32,125 bases of DNA from Streptomyces griseoaurantiacus. Lineage in GTDB: Bacteria > Actinomycetota > Actinomycetes > Streptomycetales > Streptomycetaceae. The notes beneath the pieces are model-generated. The model did not search any database, was not told the origin of the DNA, and was given only the letters and a program-made list of their open reading frames with translations. The stretch is from positions 1-32,125 of the forward strand of contig BNBP01000078.1 of the NCBI GenBank assembly GCA_014656015.1, read 5' to 3'. Of the stretch, positions 7,021-15,818 are shown in pieces (position 1 is the stretch's first letter; each line of letters starts with the position of its first letter). The position numbers were made by a program, and so were the translations under genes.

Positions 7021-7877
7021 GGGGCGCCCTCCGCGCCCCGCGCGCCCCCCGCACTCCCCGTGCCCTCGGCGCCCTCGGCACGTGCCGCGCCCTCGGCGCC
7101 TCCCGTGTCCGGTCCGCCCGTGCGGACGCTCTCGCCGTGCCGCAGCAGATGCACCCTGACGTCCGGCGCGTGCAGCGCCGCCTGACGCACGAACTCCGCG
7201 CCCGGCGTGTGGAACTCGTGCGGGCGCACCGCGTCCATGCCGATCGGCCAGTACGTCCCGTAGTGCACCGGCACCGCGCTGCGCGGCTCCAGCCGGGCCA
7301 GCGCCTGGGCGGCCCGCCCCGGATCGAGGTGCTCCTCGCCCAGGTGGGGGCCCCAGCCGCCGACCGGCAGCAGCGCCACGTCGACCGGCCCGACCTCCTT
7401 CGCCATCGACTCGAACAGCCCGGTGTCCCCGGCGAAGTACGTCCGGGAGGCACCCTCGACGACGAAGCCGAGCGCGGGGGAGCGGCGCGGCCCGAAGGGC
7501 AGCCGGCGCCCGTCGTGCCGGGCCGGCACCGTCCGCACCCGCACCTCGCCCACCCGGGTCTCGTCACCGGGGGCGACCTCGGTGAGCCGCAGATGCCTGA
7601 GCCGGCGCAGACCGGGCACCTGACGTGGGGCGCCGCGCGGCACGAGCACCCGGGTACCGGGCGCGAGCCGCGCCAGGGAGGGGACGTGCAGATGATCCGC
7701 GTGCAGGTGGGAGACGAGGACCAGGTCCGCCAGGGCGGCGTCCGGCGGGGGCGGTGCGCCCCGGCGGCGGCGCAGATGCGCGAGCCGGCGGGCGAAGAGG
7801 GGGTCGGTCAGCACGCGCGTGCCGGAGTCCTCGACCGTACAGGTGGCATGACCCCACCAGGTGATCTCCACCGGCAC
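7017..7877 (-). CDS. MBL-fold metallo-hydrolase, UlaG-like (second copy)
   Basis: The product has 286 residues. It begins with the family signature ITWWGHATCTVE, carries the zinc site SHLHADHLH (His57, His59, Asp61, His62), and then PARHDGRR, FAGDTGLF and PVHYGTYW. It is shorter than the first MBL protein because it lacks the N-terminal extension. The last 30 residues are an Ala/Glu/Gly-rich low-complexity tail. The start is GTG at 7877 with GAGGGGAG upstream; a second in-frame GTG two codons later is possible. The stop overlaps the GTG of the DedA gene, so the two form a translationally coupled pair. The substrate is unknown; UlaG itself is a lactonase, but that cannot be transferred. Confidence 0.88.
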   Translation of the reverse strand: MPVEITWWGHATCTVEDSGTRVLTDPLFARRLAHLRRRRGAPPPPDAALADLVLVSHLHADHLHVPSLARLAPGTRVLVPRGAPRQVPGLRRLRHLRLTEVAPGDETRVGEVRVRTVPARHDGRRLPFGPRRSPALGFVVEGASRTYFAGDTGLFESMAKEVGPVDVALLPVGGWGPHLGEEHLDPGRAAQALARLEPRSAVPVHYGTYWPIGMDAVRPHEFHTPGAEFVRQAALHAPDVRVHLLRHGESVRTGGPDTGGAEGAARAEGAEGTGSAGGARGAEGAP

Positions 7878-7963
7878 TCCCTTTGCTCCCCTCGTGCGAC
7901 TCCCCCCGAGCCTACGCGCAGCGGTAGGGTCGGCGGCGAAACCCTGAGGTGAGGGGGGACACC

Positions 7964-8440
7964 ATGGGAGACCCGCGTACCGCCCCGGACTTGCCGCGCC
8001 CCGGCTCCCCGGTTCGCCGCGCGAGGGGGGCGGAGGCCACGCCCCTGAGAGTCGCGGCGATCGCCAGCCTGACCCCGCTGGAGGAGCTGGACGCCGACCC
8101 CTTCCTCGTCGACTCCCGCAGCCAGCACGCGATGTGCGCGCGCTGGGCGGCGGAACGGGGCTATGTGATCACCCGGGAGCTCCTCGTCCGGGGCCTGCGC
8201 CCGGACCACGGGGCGCTCTGGTCGGACGTCGAGGCGGGCCAGGTCGACCTGTTCGTCGCGCCGAGCCGGCGGGTGCTGGAGCGGGCGCTGGCCTCGGTGG
8301 AGGAGTTCGCGGCCGAGTGCGCGCGCCGGGGGGTGCGCATGGAGACCGTCGGCCGGGCCGAGCCCGCCTACGACGCGGACGCGAAGGCCCGCGTCCACCG
8401 ACGCCTCTCGATGCCGACGGCGGGCTACGACGGCCGCTGA
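7964..8440 (+). CDS. Degenerate serine-recombinase (resolvase N-terminal)-like protein
   Basis: The product has 158 residues. After about 28 variable residues, LRVAAIASLTPLEE aligns by eye with the strand and catalytic loop of serine resolvases (usually Y-x-R-V-S). SRSQHAMCARWAAERGY then resembles the conserved Q-x2-C-x2-A-x4-G helix, GLRPDHGALWSDVEAGQVDLFV the segment before the DR motif, and PSRRVLERA the D-R-L-x-R helix. The catalytic Arg of the first motif is absent and the Ser is displaced, and there is no DNA-binding C-terminal domain. It may therefore be an inactive or regulatory relic fold. The ATG at 7964 is preferred over the in-frame GTG at 7949 because GAGGGGGG sits correctly before it. 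A TAGGGT at 7925-7930 could be its -10. Confidence 0.7.
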   Translation: MGDPRTAPDLPRPGSPVRRARGAEATPLRVAAIASLTPLEELDADPFLVDSRSQHAMCARWAAERGYVITRELLVRGLRPDHGALWSDVEAGQVDLFVAPSRRVLERALASVEEFAAECARRGVRMETVGRAEPAYDADAKARVHRRLSMPTAGYDGR

Positions 8441-8565
8441 CGGGGCCGCCCGCGCACCCGCCCGCCCGCACCCGGGGCAGGGGCGGCGGGGGCCGGCACC
8501 GCGCCTGTGGCACGCTGGTGCGAAGGCGCGGGCGACCCGCGGCCGGAGAGCGAGGTAGCGGAACG

Positions 8566-10848
8566 GTGCGGCGCGAACACTGGCGGAGCCTGTTCCGCGG
8601 CGCCCTGCGGAGCATCACCGTATGGGCCGTCTCCACCCTCACGATGCTTCTCCTCGCCGGAATCCTGCCCGACTTCAAGCTCCAGTCGGACACCGGGGAC
8701 AGCGCCACCCGCATCGCCGTCACCGCCGCCGCCGGGGCCGGCGTCTTCGGTCTGCTCTCCGCCCTGGTCTGGCCGCTCCTGGTCCGGCTCCTCCTCCTCG
8801 TCCCCGCTCTCGTCCTCGGCCTGCTCGTCTTCTTCCTCAACGGCTCCCTCCTCCTCGTCGCCCTCCGGCTGAACCCCTCGGGGCGCGGCGAGGCCGCCCC
8901 GGAGACCGCCGTGGTGGTCGCCGCCGTGATGTCCGCCGTCGCCTCGGCGACCGGCGCCGCCCTCGCGGTGCGGGACGACGACGCCTACCGAAGACGCCTG
9001 TACCGGCTCGCGGACCGCCGGCGCCGCCGCGCGGCCGCGCGGACCGGGCCGTCCTCGCCGGGCACCGTCTTCCTCCAGCTCGACGGCGTCGGGCACGACG
9101 TGCTCACCGACGCCGTGCTCAAGGGCCTGATGCCCACCGTCGCCGGCTGGCTGGGCGTGGGCGCGGGCACGCCGGGCGTCCCCGCCGCACGCCGGGACGG
9201 CAGCGAGGACGCCGTCGTCACCCCCGCCACGGTCCCCGGCACCGCGCCCGCCCAGGACGCCGCCGCGAGCGCACCCACCCACCGGCTGATCCCCTGGCGC
9301 ACCGACTGGTCCAGCCAGACCGGCGCCAGCCAGCTCGGCATCCTGCACGGCTCCAACCACGACGTCCCCGCCTTCCGCTGGTACGAGAAGGACACCGGCG
9401 AGACCGTCGTCGCCAACCGGCCCACCAGCGCCGCCGATCTCCAGCGCCGGGCCGAGGAACGGGCCGGGCACGCCGGCCTGCTGGCCGTCGACGGCGCCAG
9501 CCGCGGCAACCTCTTCAGCGGCGGCGCCGGCGAGCAGGCCCTGGTGCTGTCCATCGCCATCCGGCGCCGTGGCCGGGCGAACCGCTCCCGCGCGGGCTAC
9601 TTCGCCTACTTCTCCGACCCCGCCAACGCCGTGCGCACCGCCCTGTCCTTCGTGGCCGAGGTGTGCCGCGAGATCACCGAGTCCACCCGCGCCCGGCTCC
9701 GCAAGGAGCGGCCCCGGGTGGGCCGGGGCGGGCTCTACCCCCTCATCCGCGCCTTCGCGACCGTCGTCGAACGGGACGTCGTCGTCGCCGCGGTGATGGG
9801 CGACATGCTGGCCGGCCGCACCGCCGTCTACGCCGACCTGGTCGCCTACGACGAGGTCGCCCACCACTCGGGTCCGCACAGCAGGGACGCCGGGAAGGTG
9901 CTCGCCCGGCTCGACCGGGCCCTCGCCCTCATCGCGCACGTCGCCGAGCGCGCACCGCGCCCGTACCGCATCGTCGTCCTGTCCGACCACGGCCAGAGCC
10001 CCGGCGAGACCTTCCAGACCCGCTACGGCCTCGGCCTCGGCGACCTGGTCCGGGCCGGCTGCGGACTGCCCGTGCCGCGCCGGGCCCAGCGCACCCACAG
10101 CGGCGCCGAGGCCCGCGCCGCCGTACGGGCCGCGCTGCGCCGCCCCGTGGAGGAGGACACCGACCGGCCGCGGCACACCGCCTGCGTTCCCGCCCGCCAG
10201 GACGGCCGGCCCGCGCCCCGCCCGGCGGGCGAACCCGTGGTGCTCGCCTCCGGCAACCTCGGCCTCGTCTCCTTCCCGGACGTGCCGCACCGGATGAGCA
10301 GGGAGGAGATCGACCGGCGCCACCCCGCGCTGCTCTCCACCCTCGCCAACCACCCCGGCATCGGCTTCCTCCTGGTGCGCAGCGAGGAGCACGGCGGGGT
10401 GGTGCTCGCCGCGCACGGCGCCGAGGTGCCCGTGGACGAGCTGAGCGAGGCGCACCCCGGCCCGCTCGCCGACTTCGGCCCCGGCGCCGCCGAGGCCGTA
10501 CGGCGCACGCACTCCTTCCCGCACACGGCCGACATCATGGTCAACTCCTGGTACGACCCGGCCGAGGGCGAGGTGCTCGCCTTCGAGGAGCAGATCGGCT
10601 CCCACGGCGGCCTCGGCGGCGCGCAGGGGCGGCCCTTCCTGCTGTCGCCGCTGGAGTTCAGCCCGCCCGTCGCGGAGGGTGCCGAGCTGGTCGGCGCGGA
10701 GGAGGTGCACCGGGTGCTCGCCCGCTGGCTGCGCGAGTGCGACGGCCCGCAGATCCCGCTCGGCCCCGGCCGGGGCACCGTCGTCCCCCGGCCCGCCGGG
10801 CGGGACCGCGCGGCCACCGGCGACGACGCCGACGAGCGGGCGGCCTGA
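8566..10848 (+). CDS. Four-TM domain fused to alkaline-phosphatase-superfamily phosphodiesterase
   Basis: The product has 760 residues. Residues 15-135 hold four hydrophobic helices in the pattern of the actinobacterial four-TM phage-holin-like family, followed by an Arg-rich cytoplasmic-looking stretch (YRRRLYRLADRRRRR). The catalytic domain follows and resembles type I phosphodiesterase/nucleotide pyrophosphatases: Asp173 in FLQLDGVG, probable nucleophile Thr252 in SSQTGASQLG, Asp429 and His433 in YDEVAHH, Asp474-His475 in LSDHGQSPG and His680 in QIGSHGGLGG. All metal ligands expected for the superfamily appear to be present. The predicted substrate is a phosphodiester of a lipid, nucleotide or teichoic-type polymer, but it is unknown. 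The start is the GTG at 8566, just before the first helix; the frame is open upstream but with atypical composition. Confidence 0.87.
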   Translation: MRREHWRSLFRGALRSITVWAVSTLTMLLLAGILPDFKLQSDTGDSATRIAVTAAAGAGVFGLLSALVWPLLVRLLLLVPALVLGLLVFFLNGSLLLVALRLNPSGRGEAAPETAVVVAAVMSAVASATGAALAVRDDDAYRRRLYRLADRRRRRAAARTGPSSPGTVFLQLDGVGHDVLTDAVLKGLMPTVAGWLGVGAGTPGVPAARRDGSEDAVVTPATVPGTAPAQDAAASAPTHRLIPWRTDWSSQTGASQLGILHGSNHDVPAFRWYEKDTGETVVANRPTSAADLQRRAEERAGHAGLLAVDGASRGNLFSGGAGEQALVLSIAIRRRGRANRSRAGYFAYFSDPANAVRTALSFVAEVCREITESTRARLRKERPRVGRGGLYPLIRAFATVVERDVVVAAVMGDMLAGRTAVYADLVAYDEVAHHSGPHSRDAGKVLARLDRALALIAHVAERAPRPYRIVVLSDHGQSPGETFQTRYGLGLGDLVRAGCGLPVPRRAQRTHSGAEARAAVRAALRRPVEEDTDRPRHTACVPARQDGRPAPRPAGEPVVLASGNLGLVSFPDVPHRMSREEIDRRHPALLSTLANHPGIGFLLVRSEEHGGVVLAAHGAEVPVDELSEAHPGPLADFGPGAAEAVRRTHSFPHTADIMVNSWYDPAEGEVLAFEEQIGSHGGLGGAQGRPFLLSPLEFSPPVAEGAELVGAEEVHRVLARWLRECDGPQIPLGPGRGTVVPRPAGRDRAATGDDADERAA

Positions 10849-10869
10849 ACGAGCGGGTGCGTCGCACGG

Positions 10870-10894
10870 GAATGTGATCGGATGGGGCCGGTAC
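10870..10894 (+). promoter_or_regulatory. Weak SigB-like promoter candidate before osmC
   Basis: GAAT (10870-10873) is followed by 15 bases and CGGTAC (10889-10894). This is one mismatch from the GNNT-N15-GGGTAC pattern and lies 78 bases before the GTG of the OsmC gene. GNNT carries little information, so this may be chance. Confidence 0.25.
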
Positions 10895-10971
10895 CCGTGC
10901 AGGGAACCAGCTGAACCACCTCGTTCACCCGGTCCGCACCGGACCGCACCGTCTCGAAAGAAGGACGCACA

Positions 10972-11397
10972 GTGGCAACCACGCGCACCGCGCACACCGC
11001 CTGGGAAGGCAACCTGCTCGAGGGCAAGGGTGTCGTCACCTTCGACTCCTCCGGCATCGGCGAGCAGCCGGTGACGTGGGCCTCGCGCGCCGAGCAGGCC
11101 AACGGAAAGACCAGCCCGGAGGAGCTCATCGCCGCCGCGCACTCGAGCTGCTTCTCCATGGCGCTCTCGCACGCCCTGGCCGGCGCCGGCACCCCGCCCA
11201 CCCGGATCGAGACGAAGGCCGACGTCACCTTCCAGCCGGGCACGGGCATCACCGGCATCCACCTGAGCGTCGAGGGCACCGTCCCGGGCCTGGACGCCGA
11301 CGGGTTCGCCGCCGCCGCCGAGGACGCCAAGAAGAACTGCCCGGTCAGCCAGGCGCTCGCCGGCACCGAGATCACCCTCTCGGCGAAGCTCGCCTGA
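10972..11397 (+). CDS. OsmC-family peroxiredoxin
   Basis: This 141-residue cytoplasmic thiol peroxidase of the OsmC/Ohr family reduces organic hydroperoxides. The two family cysteines are present: Cys60 in AAAHSSCFSMAL and Cys123 in KKNCPVSQAL. The N-terminal Thr/Ala/Trp-rich strand (HTAWEGNLLEGKG) and the length are typical of OsmC rather than of Ohr. The start is GTG at 10972 with AAGGA about nine bases upstream. The gene stands alone, with a good hairpin terminator after it. OsmC genes are often under general-stress sigma control, and a weak SigB-like site is noted upstream. Confidence 0.92.
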   Translation: MATTRTAHTAWEGNLLEGKGVVTFDSSGIGEQPVTWASRAEQANGKTSPEELIAAAHSSCFSMALSHALAGAGTPPTRIETKADVTFQPGTGITGIHLSVEGTVPGLDADGFAAAAEDAKKNCPVSQALAGTEITLSAKLA

Positions 11398-11415
11398 CGG
11401 TTCGCCGACACCATC

Positions 11416-11449
11416 GAAGCCGCGTTCCCGCACCCGGGGGCGCGGCTTC
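11416..11449 (+). terminator. Hairpin terminator after osmC
   Basis: GAAGCCGCG (11416-11424) and CGCGGCTTC (11441-11449) form a perfect 9-bp stem around a 16-base loop, starting 19 bases after the OsmC stop. Confidence 0.65.
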
Positions 11450-11510
11450 CGCCGTCCGCGGGGTACCCGGCCGCCGGGCGTCCAGAGGGCGGGAAGGGGC
11501 CGAAAGAGGG

Positions 11511-11540
11511 GTTGACAATGACCCGCTCAAGTTTTGTGCT
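11511..11540 (+). promoter_or_regulatory. dnaK promoter overlapping a HAIR-like (HspR) site
   Basis: TTGACA at 11512-11517 is a perfect -35. At 17-bp spacing a weak -10 reads TGTGCT (11535-11540). The -35 is embedded in GTTGACA-N7-GCTCAAG (11511-11531), which has the arm spacing of the HspR inverted repeat CTTGAGT-N7-ACTCAAG. The right arm matches 6 of 7 bases and the left arm 4 of 7. In Streptomyces HspR represses dnaK operons through such sites overlapping the promoter. The left arm is poor, so HspR binding is inferred. Confidence 0.5.
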
Positions 11541-11599
11541 GGTAGGTAGGGCACGCAGGAGGGGCGCGGGGACGGAAACCGGTCGGAAGGGGTACGGCG

Positions 11600-13505
<1,906 letters not shown>

Positions 13506-13507
<2 letters not shown>

Positions 13508-13525
13508 CCGGGGCGCCCCCCGGTC
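13506..13525 (+). terminator. Hairpin terminator overlapping the dnaK stop codon
   Basis: GACCGGGG (13506-13513) and CCCCGGTC (13518-13525) form a perfect 8-bp stem around a 4-base loop. The first two bases belong to the TGA of dnaK. It sits between two convergent genes and could serve both. Confidence 0.6.
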
Positions 13526-13544
13526 ACCGAACCCCGGCGCCTCG

Positions 13545-14309
13545 TCAACTCCCGGGCCGGGCCGTCCCGTCCGGCCGCCGGAACGCCAGCAGAGTGAAAC
13601 GCGGGTCGGGACGCGGCCGGTCCTGGTCGGGCAGCGCGGCCAGCCGCGTCGCGAACGACTCGGTCGCCGCGTCCCCCGGCGGCAGTGTCATGAACCATCC
13701 CCGGCGCAGGTCCGCGAGCGTCCGCCGCGGACTGCGCCCCTGCCCGTGTCCCCGGAAGCCGCCCCGTCCGGCCGGTACGAGTCCCGCCTCCCTCGCGCAC
13801 GCCGTGACGGTGTCCGCGGCGTCCCGCGCCTCGCTCGGCGGCCGGGAGGCCAGTACCGCGTCGATGTCGCTGCCCACGTTGTGCGCGGCGCCCTTGTCGG
13901 CCGTGGTCACCCACACCCCGCCCGGCGCCAGCACCCGCGCGCACTCGGCGACCATGACCCGTACGTCCTCCGCGCTCGGGGCGAGGTGCAGCAGCCACAC
14001 CGTGGCGACCGCGTCGAAGCGGCCGTCGGGGAAGGGCAGCCGCCGGCTGTCGGCGCGCACCACGGCCCCGGGCAGCCGCGCGGCCGCCCGCCGGGCCATC
14101 GCGGGGGAGAGGTCGGAGCCCACGACCCGCAGGCCGGGCCGGGCCTCGGCGAGCCTGCGGGTGACGATGCCCGTGCCGCACGCCGCGTCGAGCAGCGTGC
14201 CCGCCCCGTCCGGCACCAGCGCGAGGACACCCTCGGCCGCGGCCGCCGCCCGGGGTTCACCGCCGCGCAGCTCGTCGTAGCGCTCGGCCTCCTGGTCGTA
14301 GTCGAGCAC
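13545..14309 (-). CDS. Class I SAM-dependent methyltransferase
   Basis: The product has 254 residues. Motif I LLDAACGTGIVTRRLAE at about 42-58 is the S-adenosylmethionine loop. VVGSDLSPAMARRAA (motif II acidic strand end), RADSRRLPFPDGRFDAV and the ECARVLAPGGVW motif follow, which is the methyltransferase type 11 pattern. The substrate cannot be read from sequence. The start is GTG at 14309 (V-LDYDQEAERYDELRGG, the usual beginning of this group) with a GAGAGGG-type site upstream; the frame stays open far beyond but without support. The gene lies 32 bp downstream of the pterin dehydratase gene on the same strand, so the two are probably co-transcribed. Confidence 0.88.
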   Translation of the reverse strand: MLDYDQEAERYDELRGGEPRAAAAAEGVLALVPDGAGTLLDAACGTGIVTRRLAEARPGLRVVGSDLSPAMARRAAARLPGAVVRADSRRLPFPDGRFDAVATVWLLHLAPSAEDVRVMVAECARVLAPGGVWVTTADKGAAHNVGSDIDAVLASRPPSEARDAADTVTACAREAGLVPAGRGGFRGHGQGRSPRRTLADLRRGWFMTLPPGDAATESFATRLAALPDQDRPRPDPRFTLLAFRRPDGTARPGS

Positions 14310-14341
14310 GCCCGCCCTCTCTGTCCGTGTACCCCTCCGGC

Positions 14342-14647
14342 TCAGCGGGCGCCGTGCACGGGGGCGAGGTCCTCCACCCGGCGGGCGAGGCCGAAGTCCA
14401 GCGCGGTGACGGCGCCGCCGGCGCTGTGCGTGTGCACCGCCAGCGCGACCGTGTCGTATCCGAGGGTGAGGTCGGAGTGGTGGTTCAGCTCCTCCTGGAC
14501 CTGGGCGATGTGCACGACCATCGCGGTGGCCGCGAAGTGGGAGCCGAGGCGGTAGACGCGGGTGAGCCGGCCCTCCGTCAGCGACCAGCCGGGCAGGTCG
14601 GCCAACCGGTTGTCGATCTCCGTCCGGGACAGCGGTTCGACGGCCAT
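14342..14647 (-). CDS. 4a-hydroxytetrahydrobiopterin dehydratase (pterin carbinolamine dehydratase)
   Basis: The 101-residue product is the usual length of the PCD/DCoH family. The enzyme dehydrates 4a-hydroxytetrahydropterin and so regenerates the pterin cofactor of aromatic amino acid hydroxylases. Visible motifs are LPGWSLTEGRLTRVY, the active-site segment ELNHHSDLTLGYDTVAL with paired His, and HTHSAGGAVTALD near the end. The ATG at 14647 has GAGGAG upstream. No aromatic amino acid hydroxylase gene is present in the window; in many bacteria this gene stands apart and its partner is unclear. A methyltransferase gene follows 32 bp downstream. Confidence 0.92.
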   Translation of the reverse strand: MAVEPLSRTEIDNRLADLPGWSLTEGRLTRVYRLGSHFAATAMVVHIAQVQEELNHHSDLTLGYDTVALAVHTHSAGGAVTALDFGLARRVEDLAPVHGAR

Positions 14648-14819
14648 GACCTCGCTCCTCACCCGAAGACCCCGGCGCGGGCCCGCCCTTGACAACGGCC
14701 GGGCACCTCGGGGGACTGGCATTCCGATCGGATGACATGATCTCATGCGTGCAGCGGTGGAGGCTTGTTTCCGGGAACGCCACACCGCGCGCACACTTCG
14801 GCACGTGGGGAGGCGTGGC

Positions 14820-15683
14820 GTGAGCGAACGGCGGGCCGCGCCCACCGTGGGCCAGGTCGTGCTCGGCCGACGGCTGCAGGAGCTGCGCGAGGCGGCGGGA
14901 CTGCGCCGGGAGGAGGCCGCACAGGTACTGCGGGTCGCCCCGGCCACCGTGCGCCGCATGGAGATGGCCGAGGTGACGCTCAAGATCCCGTACGTCCAGG
15001 TGCTCCTCACCACGTACGGCGTCCCCGAGCCCGAGGTCGCCGCCTTCGTCGCCCTGGTCGAGGACGCCAACGAGCCCGGCTGGTGGCAGCGGTACCACGA
15101 CGTGCTGCCCGACTGGTTCAGCATGCACGTCAGCCTGGAGGGCGCGGCGCGCGTGATCCGCTCCTACGAGCCGCACTTCGCGCCCGGGCTGCTGCAGACG
15201 GAGGACTACGCGCGGGCCGTGATGGAGGCCGGCACGATCGGCCAGACGAGCCCCCAGGACGTGGAACGGCACGTGGCGCTGCGGATGCACCGGCAGAAGC
15301 TGCTCGACCGCACGGACGCGCCCCACCTGTGGGTCATCATGGACGAAACGGCACTGCTGCGGCCGGTCGGCATGCGCCCCGAGGTGATGCGGGACCAGGT
15401 GGACCGGCTCCTCGAGGCGTCCGAGGACGACGGGATCACGCTCCAGGTCGCGGAGTTCGCCGCCGGTCCGCACCCGGGCACGTACACGTCCTTCACCCTG
15501 TTCCGCTTCGCCCAGCCGGAACTGCCGGACATGGTCTACAGCGAGTACCTCACGGGCGCGCTCTACCTGGACAACCGCCTGGAGGTCGCCACCCACCTGG
15601 AGGTCCTGGACCACATGTCCGCCCAGGCCGCCTCGGCCGCCCGCACACGGGACGTGCTCAAGGCGCACCGCGAGCGGTACTGA
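14820..15683 (+). CDS. XRE-family HTH regulator with DUF5753 domain
   Basis: The product has 287 residues. The N-terminal helix-turn-helix covers about residues 12-65 (VLGRRLQELREAAGLRREEA, then VAPATVRRMEMAEV). The remainder is the DUF5753 ligand-like domain with its typical starts: PGLLQTEDYARAVM, RMHRQKLLDR, LWVIMDETALLRPVG and FTLFRFAQPELPDMVYSE. The GTG at 14820 is chosen because GGGGAGG precedes it and the family begins there; an ATG 25 codons earlier is in frame. Such regulators are usually followed by a small DUF397 gene; none is present here, and the next gene is an unrelated membrane protein 135 bp away. Targets are unknown. Confidence 0.88.
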   Translation: MSERRAAPTVGQVVLGRRLQELREAAGLRREEAAQVLRVAPATVRRMEMAEVTLKIPYVQVLLTTYGVPEPEVAAFVALVEDANEPGWWQRYHDVLPDWFSMHVSLEGAARVIRSYEPHFAPGLLQTEDYARAVMEAGTIGQTSPQDVERHVALRMHRQKLLDRTDAPHLWVIMDETALLRPVGMRPEVMRDQVDRLLEASEDDGITLQVAEFAAGPHPGTYTSFTLFRFAQPELPDMVYSEYLTGALYLDNRLEVATHLEVLDHMSAQAASAARTRDVLKAHRERY

Positions 15684-15818
15684 TCCGGCGTCCCCCCGCC
15701 CCGGCCGACATGCCTCAGGGGCCCGTACCCACGTAAGAGTGATCTGGGTCTCACCCTGCAACCAATCGAGCGTTACACGAGTCACCCACGTGCACCACAA
15801 TTTCTCCATGGGGGGACC

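Noticed and set aside
14689..14694. TTGACA as -35 for the XRE-DUF5753 gene
   Set aside because: No acceptable -10 is found at 16-19 bp spacing.
15771..15790. Dyad-like GTTACACGAGTCACC as a BldD-type operator
   Set aside because: It does not fit the BldD consensus in register; the symmetry is imperfect.
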